From NCBI RefSeq assembly GCF_050633425.1, contig NZ_JBOEGM010000013.1, positions 248,001 to 312,000 on the forward strand: DNA of 64,000 nt. Reading direction: 5' to 3'. Origin of the DNA: Pelagimonas sp050633425 (GTDB lineage: Bacteria > Pseudomonadota > Alphaproteobacteria > Rhodobacterales > Rhodobacteraceae). This document shows positions 32,629 through 40,886 of this stretch, one piece after another; positions within the stretch are counted from its first letter, which is position 1; each line of letters starts with the position of its first letter. The notes under the pieces are model-generated. The model was not told the DNA's origin. It worked only from the letters and a program-made list of their open reading frames with translations, and did no database searches. The translations under genes and the position numbers were made by a program.

Positions 32629-33003
32629 ATGACACGTTTAGCTGTACCAATCTTGATCGCCACTTTCGCCGCCACCCCGTTGGTTGCCCAAGACGACACT
32701 GGCCCCTCGCTGATGGAGCAGGGGGCGAAGCTGTTTTTCAAAGGGTTGATGGAAGAAATGGAACCCGCGATGGACGAGTTGGAAGGTTTGGCCCAAGAAA
32801 TGGGGCCACTTCTTGACAAACTGTCCGCCGAGATGGCCCCCGTTATGGAAAAGCTGCTAGACGAGGTCGACGATTGGGCGGCGTATCAGCTTCCCGAAAC
32901 GCTCCCCAATGGGGATATTATCATCCGCCGAAAAACGCCCAAGGAATTGGACGATGGTGATGATGGTGCCAGTGTCGATGAAGGCGAAAAAATCGACCTT
33001 TAG
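32629..33003 (+). CDS. Small exported protein with charged helical body
   Basis: 124 residues from the ATG at 32629 (an ATG at 32599 is possible), with a signal peptide (MTRLAVPILIATFAATPLVA). The mature part is a Met/Glu/Leu-rich amphipathic helix (LMEEMEPAMDELEGLAQEMG, then LDKLSAEMAPVMEKLLDEVD), followed by LPNGDIIIRRK and an acidic tail. It is probably a periplasmic helical protein; function unknown. Its TAG stop overlaps the converging ppx stop by four bases (33000-33003). Confidence 0.7.
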   Translation: MTRLAVPILIATFAATPLVAQDDTGPSLMEQGAKLFFKGLMEEMEPAMDELEGLAQEMGPLLDKLSAEMAPVMEKLLDEVDDWAAYQLPETLPNGDIIIRRKTPKELDDGDDGASVDEGEKIDL

Positions 33004-34541
33004 ACCGTTTCGACCTGATGATTTTCTGCCGCCAGAGCAAGTGCCAAGGAATTGAAGCGCGCCTCGGTGGTTTCACCGTAAAGAGGCGCGGCCGTCTCTG
33101 ACAGGCGGAGCAATAGCCGGCGATCTTGAATATCCCACATCAAATGGGCTTCTTCCTCTGTTAGTTTTTCCATCCAAAGCATCGCGCCCAAGCGCATGGC
33201 TTTTCCCAGAATTTCGGCTTCAAGCTGGTCTGCGTCTTCGAGCAATTCAAACAGGGGTTCAAAATGTGTGCCGTCCGGTTTGTTGCGATACCGGTATAGC
33301 AGCGCGATGCCCAAGAATATGCGTTCCGAGTGTTTGAGCCCGCCCAGATTGGCACGGGTGGCGTTGTCAAAGCAGATTTCGGCCCGATAATCTGGATGAG
33401 CGCGCCAGCTGACATCGTGCATCAGGCAAGCAGCCTTGATAAGCCGCTGTCGCGCGTCGTCAGCCTCGGGAAACAGCGGCAACACAAAGTCATACAGCCG
33501 TTTGCCAAATCCCGGAATTCGAGCATCTTTTGCTTCGGCAAAACGGCTGGCTTCAATGAGCGGGTCGCGTCGGCGAAGCTCTTCTGGCATTTGCTCATAG
33601 AGCATACCCTCACGAATCCCATAGCTGGAGATCGCAATATCTTTGGGTTTGAACTTGTCTAACAGCTCAGACAAAACTTCGGCGGCATAGGGAACCAGCG
33701 CCATACGTGTGGAGGAAATTTGGCATAGCTTTCGAAGCTCATTTGGTTCGTATTGCTTAATGAATTCAATGGTTTTTGCAACCGAGTCTGCATCCATTCG
33801 GTATTCATGTAAAACATGCAGCGGGTAGTCGCGGCGCAGCATGTCGATCTTTGCCAAGGTCCGCCAGCTGCCGCCGACCAAAAACAGGCGATCGCGTTGT
33901 TTGCCCATATGGTCTTTGAGTTCCTGCATGACCTTGCGGATTTGCGTCTGGCGTGCCTCTTGGCCACCGGGAATGTCGCGCAGTTTAAGCGGGCCAAGCG
34001 ATGAGCTGATCCTGCGGCCGACTTCACCGTGATTGATTTCCGCAAGCTCCATCGACGAGCCGCCAATATCGCAGATCAGCCCATAGGAGCCCGGCCAACC
34101 AAGCAACACACCCTGGGCGGACAAACGGGCCTCTTCGTTGCCGTCAATGACATAGACCTTGAGACCGGTCTGCGTTTCAATTTCGGTTTTGAATTCTGAG
34201 CCGTCTGATGCTTCGCGCATGGCGGCTGTGGCGACCACGGTAAGCGGCGGCAAATCCATGCCATCGGCCAAACACTTAAAACGGCGTAGGGCCGTCATGG
34301 CGCGCTCTTTACCTTGGGGGTTGAGCTGGCCGGTTTCATTCATCCCTGCGCCAAGGCCGCAAAGAATTTTTTCGTTGAAGAAATAAGCAGGGCTGCGGGC
34401 TGCGCCATCAAAGACAACCATTCGGACCGAGTTTGATCCGATATCAACCACGCCGACCCGAGACAGGTCGCGTGATTTTGGGTCATCAAACAAGGGTCGT
34501 CCAAAGGAGCCCCAGTCGTCCGGCGGAAGGCTGTTTTGCAT
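33000..34541 (-). CDS. ppx: Exopolyphosphatase (Ppx/GppA family)
   Basis: 513 residues. ASKHA-fold phosphatase motifs are present: RVGVVDIGSNSVRMVVFDG near residues 28-45, ATAAMREASDG, and LICDIGGSSMELAEI near 155-170. The C-terminal half contains the HD-like region (CLMHDVSWRAHPDYR). It removes terminal phosphate from polyphosphate, or from pppGpp in GppA relatives. ppk lies upstream on the same strand, separated by a flagellin gene. The ribosome-binding site (GGGGGT) and the sequence up to the ATG lie in one arm of a 14-bp perfect inverted repeat, suggesting translational control. Confidence 0.92.
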   Translation of the reverse strand: MQNSLPPDDWGSFGRPLFDDPKSRDLSRVGVVDIGSNSVRMVVFDGAARSPAYFFNEKILCGLGAGMNETGQLNPQGKERAMTALRRFKCLADGMDLPPLTVVATAAMREASDGSEFKTEIETQTGLKVYVIDGNEEARLSAQGVLLGWPGSYGLICDIGGSSMELAEINHGEVGRRISSSLGPLKLRDIPGGQEARQTQIRKVMQELKDHMGKQRDRLFLVGGSWRTLAKIDMLRRDYPLHVLHEYRMDADSVAKTIEFIKQYEPNELRKLCQISSTRMALVPYAAEVLSELLDKFKPKDIAISSYGIREGMLYEQMPEELRRRDPLIEASRFAEAKDARIPGFGKRLYDFVLPLFPEADDARQRLIKAACLMHDVSWRAHPDYRAEICFDNATRANLGGLKHSERIFLGIALLYRYRNKPDGTHFEPLFELLEDADQLEAEILGKAMRLGAMLWMEKLTEEEAHLMWDIQDRRLLLRLSETAAPLYGETTEARFNSLALALAAENHQVETV

Positions 34542-34542
34542 G

Positions 34543-34600
34543 GTGATTGACCCCCGTTCTTTCGGACATATGGCCTGAGGAACACCCGGGGGTCAATCAC
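34543..34600 (-). promoter_or_regulatory. 14-bp inverted repeat enclosing the ppx ribosome-binding site
   Basis: GTGATTGACCCCCG (34543-34556) and CGGGGGTCAATCAC (34587-34600) are exact reverse complements with a 30-base loop. On the mRNA the 3' arm carries GGGGGU and ends one base before the ppx AUG. The hairpin could block ppx translation from long transcripts or mark the end of the flagellin mRNA. Confidence 0.8.
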
Positions 34601-34634
34601 TTGAAAGCGCTTGTTTTAATCGTCAACCATAGGT

Positions 34635-35933
34635 TTAGCGGAAGAGCGCCAGCAAGGTTTGAGGAGATTGGTTTGCAATCGACAAGGCCTGAACCGCAAG
34701 TTGTTGTTGAACTTGCAGAGCTTGAAGCTTGGCCGAAGACTCTTCCATATTAGCGTCGGTCAACGCCCCAATGCCCGATTTCAACGTGTCGGTCAGTTTA
34801 GAGACAAAGTTGGATTGGGTTTCGATCCGCCCTTGGTCCGACCCGAACGAGGCCGAGGCCTCGACCGCGATTTGCAAAAGCCCTTCGATCCGTCCCAAAG
34901 CTTCGTCTGCGCCAGAGGCGGTCGAAACATCTAGATCCGCCAGATCTTCCAGCCCGCCACCAATGGAGCTGCCGGCATCGGCATCCAGTCGGTTGATGGC
35001 CACTTTGATGGTGTCTGATCCGGTGGTTACGGATGACGACATTGCAATGCTGGACCCTGAAAAATCCAAGGTCAGGGCGTCGCTATCATGGTTGTTGGTA
35101 TGGGCAAAGGCTTGCCATTTTTTGCCAAGAGCATTGACCACATCGGCCATTGTGTCGCCCTCATGGGCCACATAGCTCATGTCACCCGCAGCCATTTCAG
35201 CTTGGGTTTCTGCTGAGGCGGCGGTTGATCGGAAATCGGCCTGAACAAAGCCAGAGTCGTTTGCATCCGTCCCAAAGACCGAAATCGAAAACACTGCTCC
35301 GGCCTCGGCGGTTAGCCCACTGGCGTCGATGGTCGCGGTTTGCGTGCCGTTCAACGTTGCCGTGGCGGCGTCCGCTGTATAGGTCCCGCCCGATGCGGCC
35401 ACTGTTGAGGTGTTGGTGGACAAGTCATGCTTTTTGACATTCATGGTTCTGGTCGACACCCCGGTTGAGGAGCGATCAAGAGATGCCATGATGTTGATGC
35501 TGCCAGACCCGGCCGCGCTGTCTTGGCTCTTTAAGAGGTTTTCACCGTTGAATTGCGCCGCATTGGTAATGTCGTTGATCTGCGTGGTCAGCGCTTCAAT
35601 GTCCGCTTGAATTTTGGTGCGATCAACGTTGTCTTCCTGGGCGGCGACAATCTTGCCTTTCATATCGGTCAAAAGGTCGGTGATTGTTTCGGCCCCTTGG
35701 CGGGCAACAGCCACCGTTGATTGGCCCAAGCTTAGGTTGTCAGAGATCGTTTTAAAACCTGCGACATCGGCTTCCATGGTTTTGGATATGGCCCATACAG
35801 CCGCATTGTCGCCGGGGCGTGATACTTTTTTACCGGTGGCAATCTCGGTCTGGACGGTGCTCAGCTCGCTGTTGATTGCTTTGAGCGTTTGCAGCGCAAC
35901 ACTAGCGCCATTGTTTGTTAGAATACTCGACAT
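34635..35933 (-). CDS. Flagellin
   Basis: 432 residues. The N-terminal D0/D1 region (SSILTNNGASVALQTLKAIN, ATGKKVSRPGDNAAVWAISK) and the C-terminal D1/D0 region (FVSKLTDTLKSGIGALTDAN, LQALQVQQQLAVQALSIANQ) are typical of alphaproteobacterial flagellins. The middle (about 150-340) is a Thr/Ser/Ala-rich surface domain. The ATG at 35933 has GAGGCGAG upstream. It is the subunit of the flagellar filament, but no other flagellar gene is in the window. It sits between ppk and ppx, with the ppk terminator behind it and an inverted repeat in front of ppx, and a CtrA-type box about 150 bp upstream. Confidence 0.95.
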   Translation of the reverse strand: MSSILTNNGASVALQTLKAINSELSTVQTEIATGKKVSRPGDNAAVWAISKTMEADVAGFKTISDNLSLGQSTVAVARQGAETITDLLTDMKGKIVAAQEDNVDRTKIQADIEALTTQINDITNAAQFNGENLLKSQDSAAGSGSINIMASLDRSSTGVSTRTMNVKKHDLSTNTSTVAASGGTYTADAATATLNGTQTATIDASGLTAEAGAVFSISVFGTDANDSGFVQADFRSTAASAETQAEMAAGDMSYVAHEGDTMADVVNALGKKWQAFAHTNNHDSDALTLDFSGSSIAMSSSVTTGSDTIKVAINRLDADAGSSIGGGLEDLADLDVSTASGADEALGRIEGLLQIAVEASASFGSDQGRIETQSNFVSKLTDTLKSGIGALTDANMEESSAKLQALQVQQQLAVQALSIANQSPQTLLALFR

Positions 35934-36082
35934 CAGTCTCGCCTCATTTTTCAGGTCAAGGCGTTTGCACGCCAGTGCCGCGCATTCACACGGCAAATCC
36001 AGCGTCTTCTGACGAGTGCAGTTCCGAAGGGCGGACTGCGCCACTTGTTGGTCAAGTGCACATTCACACTGTCAAAGCGGTC

Positions 36083-36097
36083 TTAACTGGGCTTTAA
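36083..36097. promoter_or_regulatory. Candidate CtrA box upstream of flagellin
   Basis: TTAA-CTGGGCT-TTAA, followed by C, is an exact TTAA-N7-TTAAC site as described for CtrA in Caulobacter and used for motility control in Rhodobacterales. It lies 150 bp upstream of the flagellin start and downstream of the ppk terminator. Confidence 0.6.
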
Positions 36098-36154
36098 CAC
36101 TTTGCGGCGCTTGCAGGGTCATTCTATGGCGTAAATGTGGCACACCGCCCGATC

Positions 36155-36186
36155 TGAAAAAGCCGGGTTGATGATAACCCGGCTTT
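36155..36186 (-). terminator. Intrinsic terminator of ppk
   Basis: AAAGCCGGGTT and AACCCGGCTTT form an 11-bp stem with a 6-base loop. On the minus strand it is followed by a T run (CTTTTTCAG). It sits 23 bp beyond the ppk stop and separates ppk from the flagellin unit. Confidence 0.85.
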
Positions 36187-36208
36187 GTTCACCTGTCTTG
36201 CGAGGGGG

Positions 36209-38380
36209 TTAATCGCCGTGGGTCAGTTTGGGCACATCTTTGGCCCCGGCGGAACCACGTCCAGACAAGGACGGATTTTCCATAAAGAACCGGTGGCAGT
36301 TAAATGGTTTTTCACCTGTTGGCACATCGTGACGCGTGAATTTGCCACTTGGCTCCATCACCCAGCTCTGAGCTGTATCCGCAAGGTTCGCCGCCATAAC
36401 TTGGCTGACGATCTGGGCTTTGACGGTGGCGTTTTCGATCTCAACCCCGGTTTCGATACGGCGGTTCAGGTTGCGCCCCATCCAATCCGCCGAGGACATA
36501 AAGACCCGCGCCTTTTTGTGCGGCAACCCGTGGCCATTGCCAAAACAGACGATCCGCGAATGTTCCAAAAAACGACCAACAACCGATTTGACCCGAATAT
36601 TGTCTGACAACCCTTTGATCCCCGGACGCAATCCGCTGATCCCGCGGATCACACAATCAATGCGCACACCGTCCTGAGACGCCTTGTAGAGCGCATCAAT
36701 GACTGTGGGTTCGATGAGCGAGTTCATCTTGATCCATATCTGCGCCGGGCGGCCTGCACGCGCGTGTGCTGCCTCGGCTTCGATCATCTCGATCATCGAG
36801 GACTTGAGCGTGTGGGGCGAAATCAACAAATTATCGAGCGAAGCCGGACGGGCGTAACCGCTCAGATAGTTGAAGATCTTGGCAGCATCCCGCCCCAAGG
36901 ATTTATCACAGGTGAAAAAGCTCAGGTCGGTGTAAATCTTGGCGGTGATCGGGTGGTAGTTGCCGGTGCCCCAATGGGTGTAGGTGACAAGCTTGTCACC
37001 TTCGCGGCGTACGACGCTTGAAATCTTGGCGTGGGTTTTCCAATCAAGGAAGCCATAAACCACCTGCGCACCAGCCCGTTCCAATTTGCGCGACTGGCGA
37101 ATATTAGCCGCCTCATCAAAGCGTGCTTTCAATTCCACCAATGCCGTGACCGATTTGCCGTCTTCGGCGGCCTCACACAAGGCTTCAACGATGGGTGAAT
37201 AATGTGATGTCCGGTAAAGGGTCTGTTTGATCGCCACGACATTGGGATCCATCGCTGCCTGACGCAAAAAGCGCACCACCATATCAAAGGTTTCATACGG
37301 GTGATGAAGCAACATGTCTTTTTGTTTGATGGCCTCAAACATGTCGCCATCATGGTCTTGGACCCGTTCGGGCACACGCGGTGTAAAAGACGGCCAGAGC
37401 AAATCGGGCCGCTCGTCAATCACCAAATGTTTGGTGTCTGCGATGCCGATCAGACCTTCTTGTTCGATGACATCCTGTTCGTTGACATGCAATTCTTGCA
37501 TGACAATGTCGCGCAGTTTGTCAGACGTGCCTCCTGTGATCGTCAGGCGCACAACTTCGCCGCGACGACGACGTTTCAAGGCGACTTCAAATTCACGCAC
37601 CAGATCTTCGGCTTCTTCTTCAACTTCGATATCGCTGTCACGCAGGACACGGAAGCCGAAATGATCGCGACAGCGGTAACCTGGAAACAGCCCCTCGATA
37701 TGAAGAAGTAAAACATCTTCAAGCAGGATAAACCGGTGTGTTCCGTCCGCCGCTGGTAGTTTCATAAAGCGGTCAATCTGGGCCGGAATCGGCACCAGGG
37801 CCTGTAACCCTTTTTTGTCTTTCAACCGCTCAAGCTGCATCGCAATGCAGTATCCAAGGTTGGGAATGAAGGGAAACGGATGCGCGGGATCAATTGCCAG
37901 AGGCGACAATACCGGAAAGACCTGATCCAAGAACGCGGAATTCAAGAAGGCTTTGTCGTCTTCGGTGATGCCATCGCGAGTGACGATTTCAATGCCTTTG
38001 GTTTCAAGTTCCGCGCGCAGTTTGACAAAAACCTGCTGTTGCTTTGCCATCAGATCGCGGGCGTCTTCGTCGATCAAAACCAATTGTTCGGCGGGGCTTA
38101 GCCCATCGGCGGCGGGCGTTGTGTTCCCGGCATGCGCCAGTTCGCGAAGACCAGCGACGCGAACCGTATAGAATTCATCCAGATTGGTCGCTGAAATCGA
38201 CAGAAAGCGCATGCGTTCCAAGAGTGGAACCCGTGGGTTTTCCGCCTCTTCGAGAACGCGCCAATTGAAGCCGAGCCAGCTAAGTTCGCGGTTGTAGAAA
38301 CGACCGGGTCCGGTGATGTCCAAATCAGGAAGGTCGGTCGCGGCGGGCAGCGGGGATTTGAGAAAGTCAGCTTGTGTCAT
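36209..38380 (-). CDS. ppk1: Polyphosphate kinase 1
   Basis: 723 residues, the normal PPK1 size. It makes polyphosphate reversibly from ATP. N-terminal domain: RFYNRELSWLGFNWRVLEEA; head domain with FLSISATNLDEFYTVRVAG; catalytic domains with HHPYETFDMVVRFLRQAA, the ATP-binding EELKARFDE-like VELKARFDEAANIR, and the phosphorylated His (near residue 475) in TGNYHPITAKIYTDLS. The C-terminus has RNLNRRIETGVEI. The genes hda and perM precede it on the same strand. Its promoter region contains a TTTGCAAA octamer inside a TTTTTTGCAAAGCTTT element. Confidence 0.96.
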   Translation of the reverse strand: MTQADFLKSPLPAATDLPDLDITGPGRFYNRELSWLGFNWRVLEEAENPRVPLLERMRFLSISATNLDEFYTVRVAGLRELAHAGNTTPAADGLSPAEQLVLIDEDARDLMAKQQQVFVKLRAELETKGIEIVTRDGITEDDKAFLNSAFLDQVFPVLSPLAIDPAHPFPFIPNLGYCIAMQLERLKDKKGLQALVPIPAQIDRFMKLPAADGTHRFILLEDVLLLHIEGLFPGYRCRDHFGFRVLRDSDIEVEEEAEDLVREFEVALKRRRRGEVVRLTITGGTSDKLRDIVMQELHVNEQDVIEQEGLIGIADTKHLVIDERPDLLWPSFTPRVPERVQDHDGDMFEAIKQKDMLLHHPYETFDMVVRFLRQAAMDPNVVAIKQTLYRTSHYSPIVEALCEAAEDGKSVTALVELKARFDEAANIRQSRKLERAGAQVVYGFLDWKTHAKISSVVRREGDKLVTYTHWGTGNYHPITAKIYTDLSFFTCDKSLGRDAAKIFNYLSGYARPASLDNLLISPHTLKSSMIEMIEAEAAHARAGRPAQIWIKMNSLIEPTVIDALYKASQDGVRIDCVIRGISGLRPGIKGLSDNIRVKSVVGRFLEHSRIVCFGNGHGLPHKKARVFMSSADWMGRNLNRRIETGVEIENATVKAQIVSQVMAANLADTAQSWVMEPSGKFTRHDVPTGEKPFNCHRFFMENPSLSGRGSAGAKDVPKLTHGD

Positions 38381-38385
38381 AGGGT

Positions 38386-38423
38386 CTTATGCGATCTTTT
38401 TTGCAAAGCTTTAATGACATAAG
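38386..38423. promoter_or_regulatory. Palindrome-rich ppk upstream region
   Basis: CTTATG (38386-38391) and CATAAG (38418-38423) flank TTTTTTGCAAAGCTTT, which carries the exact octamer TTTGCAAA (38400-38407) and shares TTTGCAAAGCTTT with the palindrome at 22434. A link to PccR-type control is possible but a single octamer may be chance. Confidence 0.35.
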
Positions 38424-38439
38424 TCTATCACTCAAACTT

Positions 38440-39129
38440 CTATGTGTCAGACGGGCTTTCTAGCTCGGCTAAAATTTGAATAGCCAATGGTCGATTGACC
38501 CCAGATGGGCGGGTTAATGATGCTCGATCGAGCTTATCCACAATTGTTCGCGCTGCGTGATAGCTGCGGGGCATTTGCCGCAACAGGTAGGGGATCACGT
38601 CGCTGGCCGGAACAATTTGGCGATCCGCAAACAGTTTCACCAACAAAGCCGACAAAAGCATGTCGTCGGGCCCGCTCAGCGCCGCCGATTGCGCGCCCAT
38701 GATTCGGCTGTGCAAATCAGGGAGGCTTAGCGGCCAGAGATTGGGCGCGGCCGCCCCAGTGATCATCAAGGAATGTCCCTGTTCAAGCACCAGATTGTGC
38801 AGATGAAACAGCGCCTCTTCGGCATGCATGTTTCCAGCAATTTGATCAACGTTTTCAACACAGATCGACCCTTGGGCCAATTGCGGAATATCGGCGTATT
38901 CCAATCCCTGCGCCGCCACAATGCGCGCGCCGGATTTCTTGGCCCAGACATGCGCAAGATGAGTTTTTCCAGATCCTGCCGGCCCGTTAAGCACCATCTT
39001 ACGCGACGGCCAGTTTTCCCAGCCTTCAACCAAGGCCACGGCAATGGCATTGGATTCGCTGACAAAAAAGTCGTCCCGACCCAGCGCCGTCAAAACGGGC
39101 AGGGGGATCTGCAATTGTTCGACCAACAT
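38440..39129 (-). CDS. hdaA: DnaA-related regulator (Hda/HdaA-like AAA+ protein)
   Basis: 229 residues matching the AAA+ part of DnaA without its DNA-binding domain. Walker A is GPAGSGKTHLAHVW near residues 49-62; the Walker B region reads SICVENVDQI; sensor region LHSRIMGAQSAALSGPDD and lid MPRSYHAARTIVDKLDRAS follow. Hda-type proteins promote ATP hydrolysis by DnaA with the sliding clamp and prevent re-initiation; the N-terminal QIPLPV may be a clamp-binding peptide. Its ATG overlaps the perM stop (TAATG), so the two are coupled. Confidence 0.87.
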   Translation of the reverse strand: MLVEQLQIPLPVLTALGRDDFFVSESNAIAVALVEGWENWPSRKMVLNGPAGSGKTHLAHVWAKKSGARIVAAQGLEYADIPQLAQGSICVENVDQIAGNMHAEEALFHLHNLVLEQGHSLMITGAAAPNLWPLSLPDLHSRIMGAQSAALSGPDDMLLSALLVKLFADRQIVPASDVIPYLLRQMPRSYHAARTIVDKLDRASLTRPSGVNRPLAIQILAELESPSDT

Positions 39130-40196
39130 TATGTATCCTTGTCTTCCGCCAGTCCGCGATAAAGAAGGCTGCCCTTATACTGCGACAATGCAAAGCGAGC
39201 CAAGACCCCAATTGCAGCGGCAACCGGAACGGCGACCAGCATTCCGACAAATCCAAAGAGAGAGCCAAACACAGACAGCGCCAACAAAAGCCAAACCGGA
39301 TGAAGACCAACCGAAGAGCCGACAAGCCGTGGGGTGAGGACATTGCCCTCGATAATCTGACCCGATTGGAAAATGGCCCAAACCGCAATGATCAGCGGCC
39401 AGTCGCCCCAGAATTGGAAGAGCGCTAACCCAATTGCCAAAGCGCCCCCAACCAGTGCCCCGACATAGGGAATAAAGGTCAGCACGCCTGCGATGACGCC
39501 GACGACCAAGCCAAATTGCAAGCCAACAAGCCACAGGCCAAAGGCATAATAGATGCCAAGGATCAAACAAACAGAGCCCATTCCGCGAACAAATCCCGAC
39601 AATACCCCGTCGATTTCACGCGCCAGCATGCGAACGGTGGGGGCATGGTCGCGGGGCAAAAGGGAGTCGATGCGCTCAACCATGCGGTCCCAATCCACCA
39701 AAAGGTAGACGGACACCACCGGTGCAATCAGCATCAAGATGGCGACGTCGACGATGGATTTTGCTGAGTTGAACAGGGTTCCAAGAACCTGGGCGCTCTT
39801 TTCCTGTATGATCTGGCCGATTTTGAGTAGGGAATCATGCACGACGCCGGCATCGTCCGTCAGATAGGGGAACCGTTCGTTCAGGAATGACTGCAAATCT
39901 CGGAGCAATTGCGGCGCGGTCTGAGCCAAGGACACCGCCTGTTGTATCAGGGTCGGAATAACGGCCAGCAACATGATCCCAAAGGTCAAAACGCCGATCA
40001 CCGTGATCGTCGCCGTGGCCGCAGAGCGCGACAGGCCCATGCTTTCAAGGCGGTCGGCAACGGGATCAAGGAAATAGGCAATCGCACCGCCAATCACAAA
40101 CGGCAGCAATACATCACCGAGAAACCACAGGGTCAGCGCAGACACCGCTGTCGTGATTCCCCAGTACTTGATCTGATCTTTGACGGGCAGGGCCAT
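39129..40196 (-). CDS. AI-2E/PerM-family membrane transporter
   Basis: 355 residues with about seven to eight membrane helices and the typical AI-2E family arrangement: LPFVIGGAIAYFLDPVADRL near the N-terminus, a long soluble segment (residues 90-150), then LLVDWDRMVERIDSLLPRDH and VGVIAGVLTFIPYVGALVGG. Members export small molecules or ions, and the substrate here is unknown. AAGGAG precedes the ATG. The order perM-hda-ppk is common in Rhodobacterales. Confidence 0.9.
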   Translation of the reverse strand: MALPVKDQIKYWGITTAVSALTLWFLGDVLLPFVIGGAIAYFLDPVADRLESMGLSRSAATATITVIGVLTFGIMLLAVIPTLIQQAVSLAQTAPQLLRDLQSFLNERFPYLTDDAGVVHDSLLKIGQIIQEKSAQVLGTLFNSAKSIVDVAILMLIAPVVSVYLLVDWDRMVERIDSLLPRDHAPTVRMLAREIDGVLSGFVRGMGSVCLILGIYYAFGLWLVGLQFGLVVGVIAGVLTFIPYVGALVGGALAIGLALFQFWGDWPLIIAVWAIFQSGQIIEGNVLTPRLVGSSVGLHPVWLLLALSVFGSLFGFVGMLVAVPVAAAIGVLARFALSQYKGSLLYRGLAEDKDT

Positions 40197-40249
40197 TTGC
40201 GCTCCTTTTCCGTCTCTACATTGCGTGGAAACCGCGTTGTTTCAAGTGT

Positions 40250-40804
40250 TCATCCCGCTTTATCCGCCTGCATCAGGGATAATAGCAAATGCCGTTCAAT
40301 TTCGCCTCGTTCTCCGGTCGTGCGTGCCAGCTGTTCAAGCCCAAGATGGGCCGCGTAGAACAGTCGGGCATGGGTCATGTCGGCATCCGTGCCCAATCGG
40401 GTGAGCTGTTCGTGCAGGAAGCTGATCCGGCGCTTGTCAACGTCGATGAGCGCGGCCTCAGCGTCTGGGTCGGTGCGGGCCCATTCCCGAATTGCGGGCT
40501 CAACACCGATCCCGCCAAACCTGTCGGGCGCGTGGCTGGCGGTTTTGATCAGCGCAAGCAGTTGATTGTGCCCTTTCGGCAAATCTTGCAAATTGGCAAT
40601 GATTGCGTCTGTCGCTTTGTCCTTCCAAAGCGTCAACATGGCCGTTTTGAATGCCTTGAGGTCTTTAAAGTGCCAGTAAAATGACCCCTTGGTTGTCTTG
40701 AGATCACGGGCAATTGCCTCAGCACGAATAGCACTTGGGCCACCTTGGGCCAGCGCGCGAAACCCGGCAGCCAGCCAGTCTTCTTGTGACAATCGTTTTT
40801 GCAT
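40250..40804 (-). CDS. TetR-family transcriptional repressor
   Basis: 184 residues. Residues 5-50 form a TetR helix-turn-helix (LSQEDWLAAGFRALAQGGPS, then IARDLKTTKGSFYWHFKDL). The C-terminal helical ligand domain is not assignable to a ligand class. It is divergent from a small four-helix membrane protein gene, and two matching palindromes (CATACG-N4-CGTAT type) lie between, so the pair is probably an autoregulated repressor and its target. GAGG lies before the ATG. Confidence 0.9.
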   Translation of the reverse strand: MQKRLSQEDWLAAGFRALAQGGPSAIRAEAIARDLKTTKGSFYWHFKDLKAFKTAMLTLWKDKATDAIIANLQDLPKGHNQLLALIKTASHAPDRFGGIGVEPAIREWARTDPDAEAALIDVDKRRISFLHEQLTRLGTDADMTHARLFYAAHLGLEQLARTTGERGEIERHLLLSLMQADKAG

Positions 40805-40816
40805 CAGTCGGCCTCA

Positions 40817-40834
40817 CCATACGGTAACGTATTG
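40817..40834. promoter_or_regulatory. TetR operator candidate 1
   Basis: ATACG-GTAA-CGTAT (40819-40832) is a perfect inverted repeat, with a further C/G pair outside one mismatch. It lies 13 bp from the tetR start codon, suited to autorepression. Confidence 0.7.
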
Positions 40835-40858
40835 ACTCGGTGTAGCGCTGGAGCAAAA

Positions 40859-40876
40859 CCATACGCAACCGTATGG
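40859..40876. promoter_or_regulatory. TetR operator candidate 2
   Basis: CCATACG-CAAC-CGTATGG is a perfect 7-4-7 inverted repeat of the same motif as 40817-40834, with centres 42 bp apart. Its right end touches the GGAGGTG ribosome-binding site of the membrane protein gene. Confidence 0.8.
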
Positions 40877-40886
40877 AGGTGAAGGC

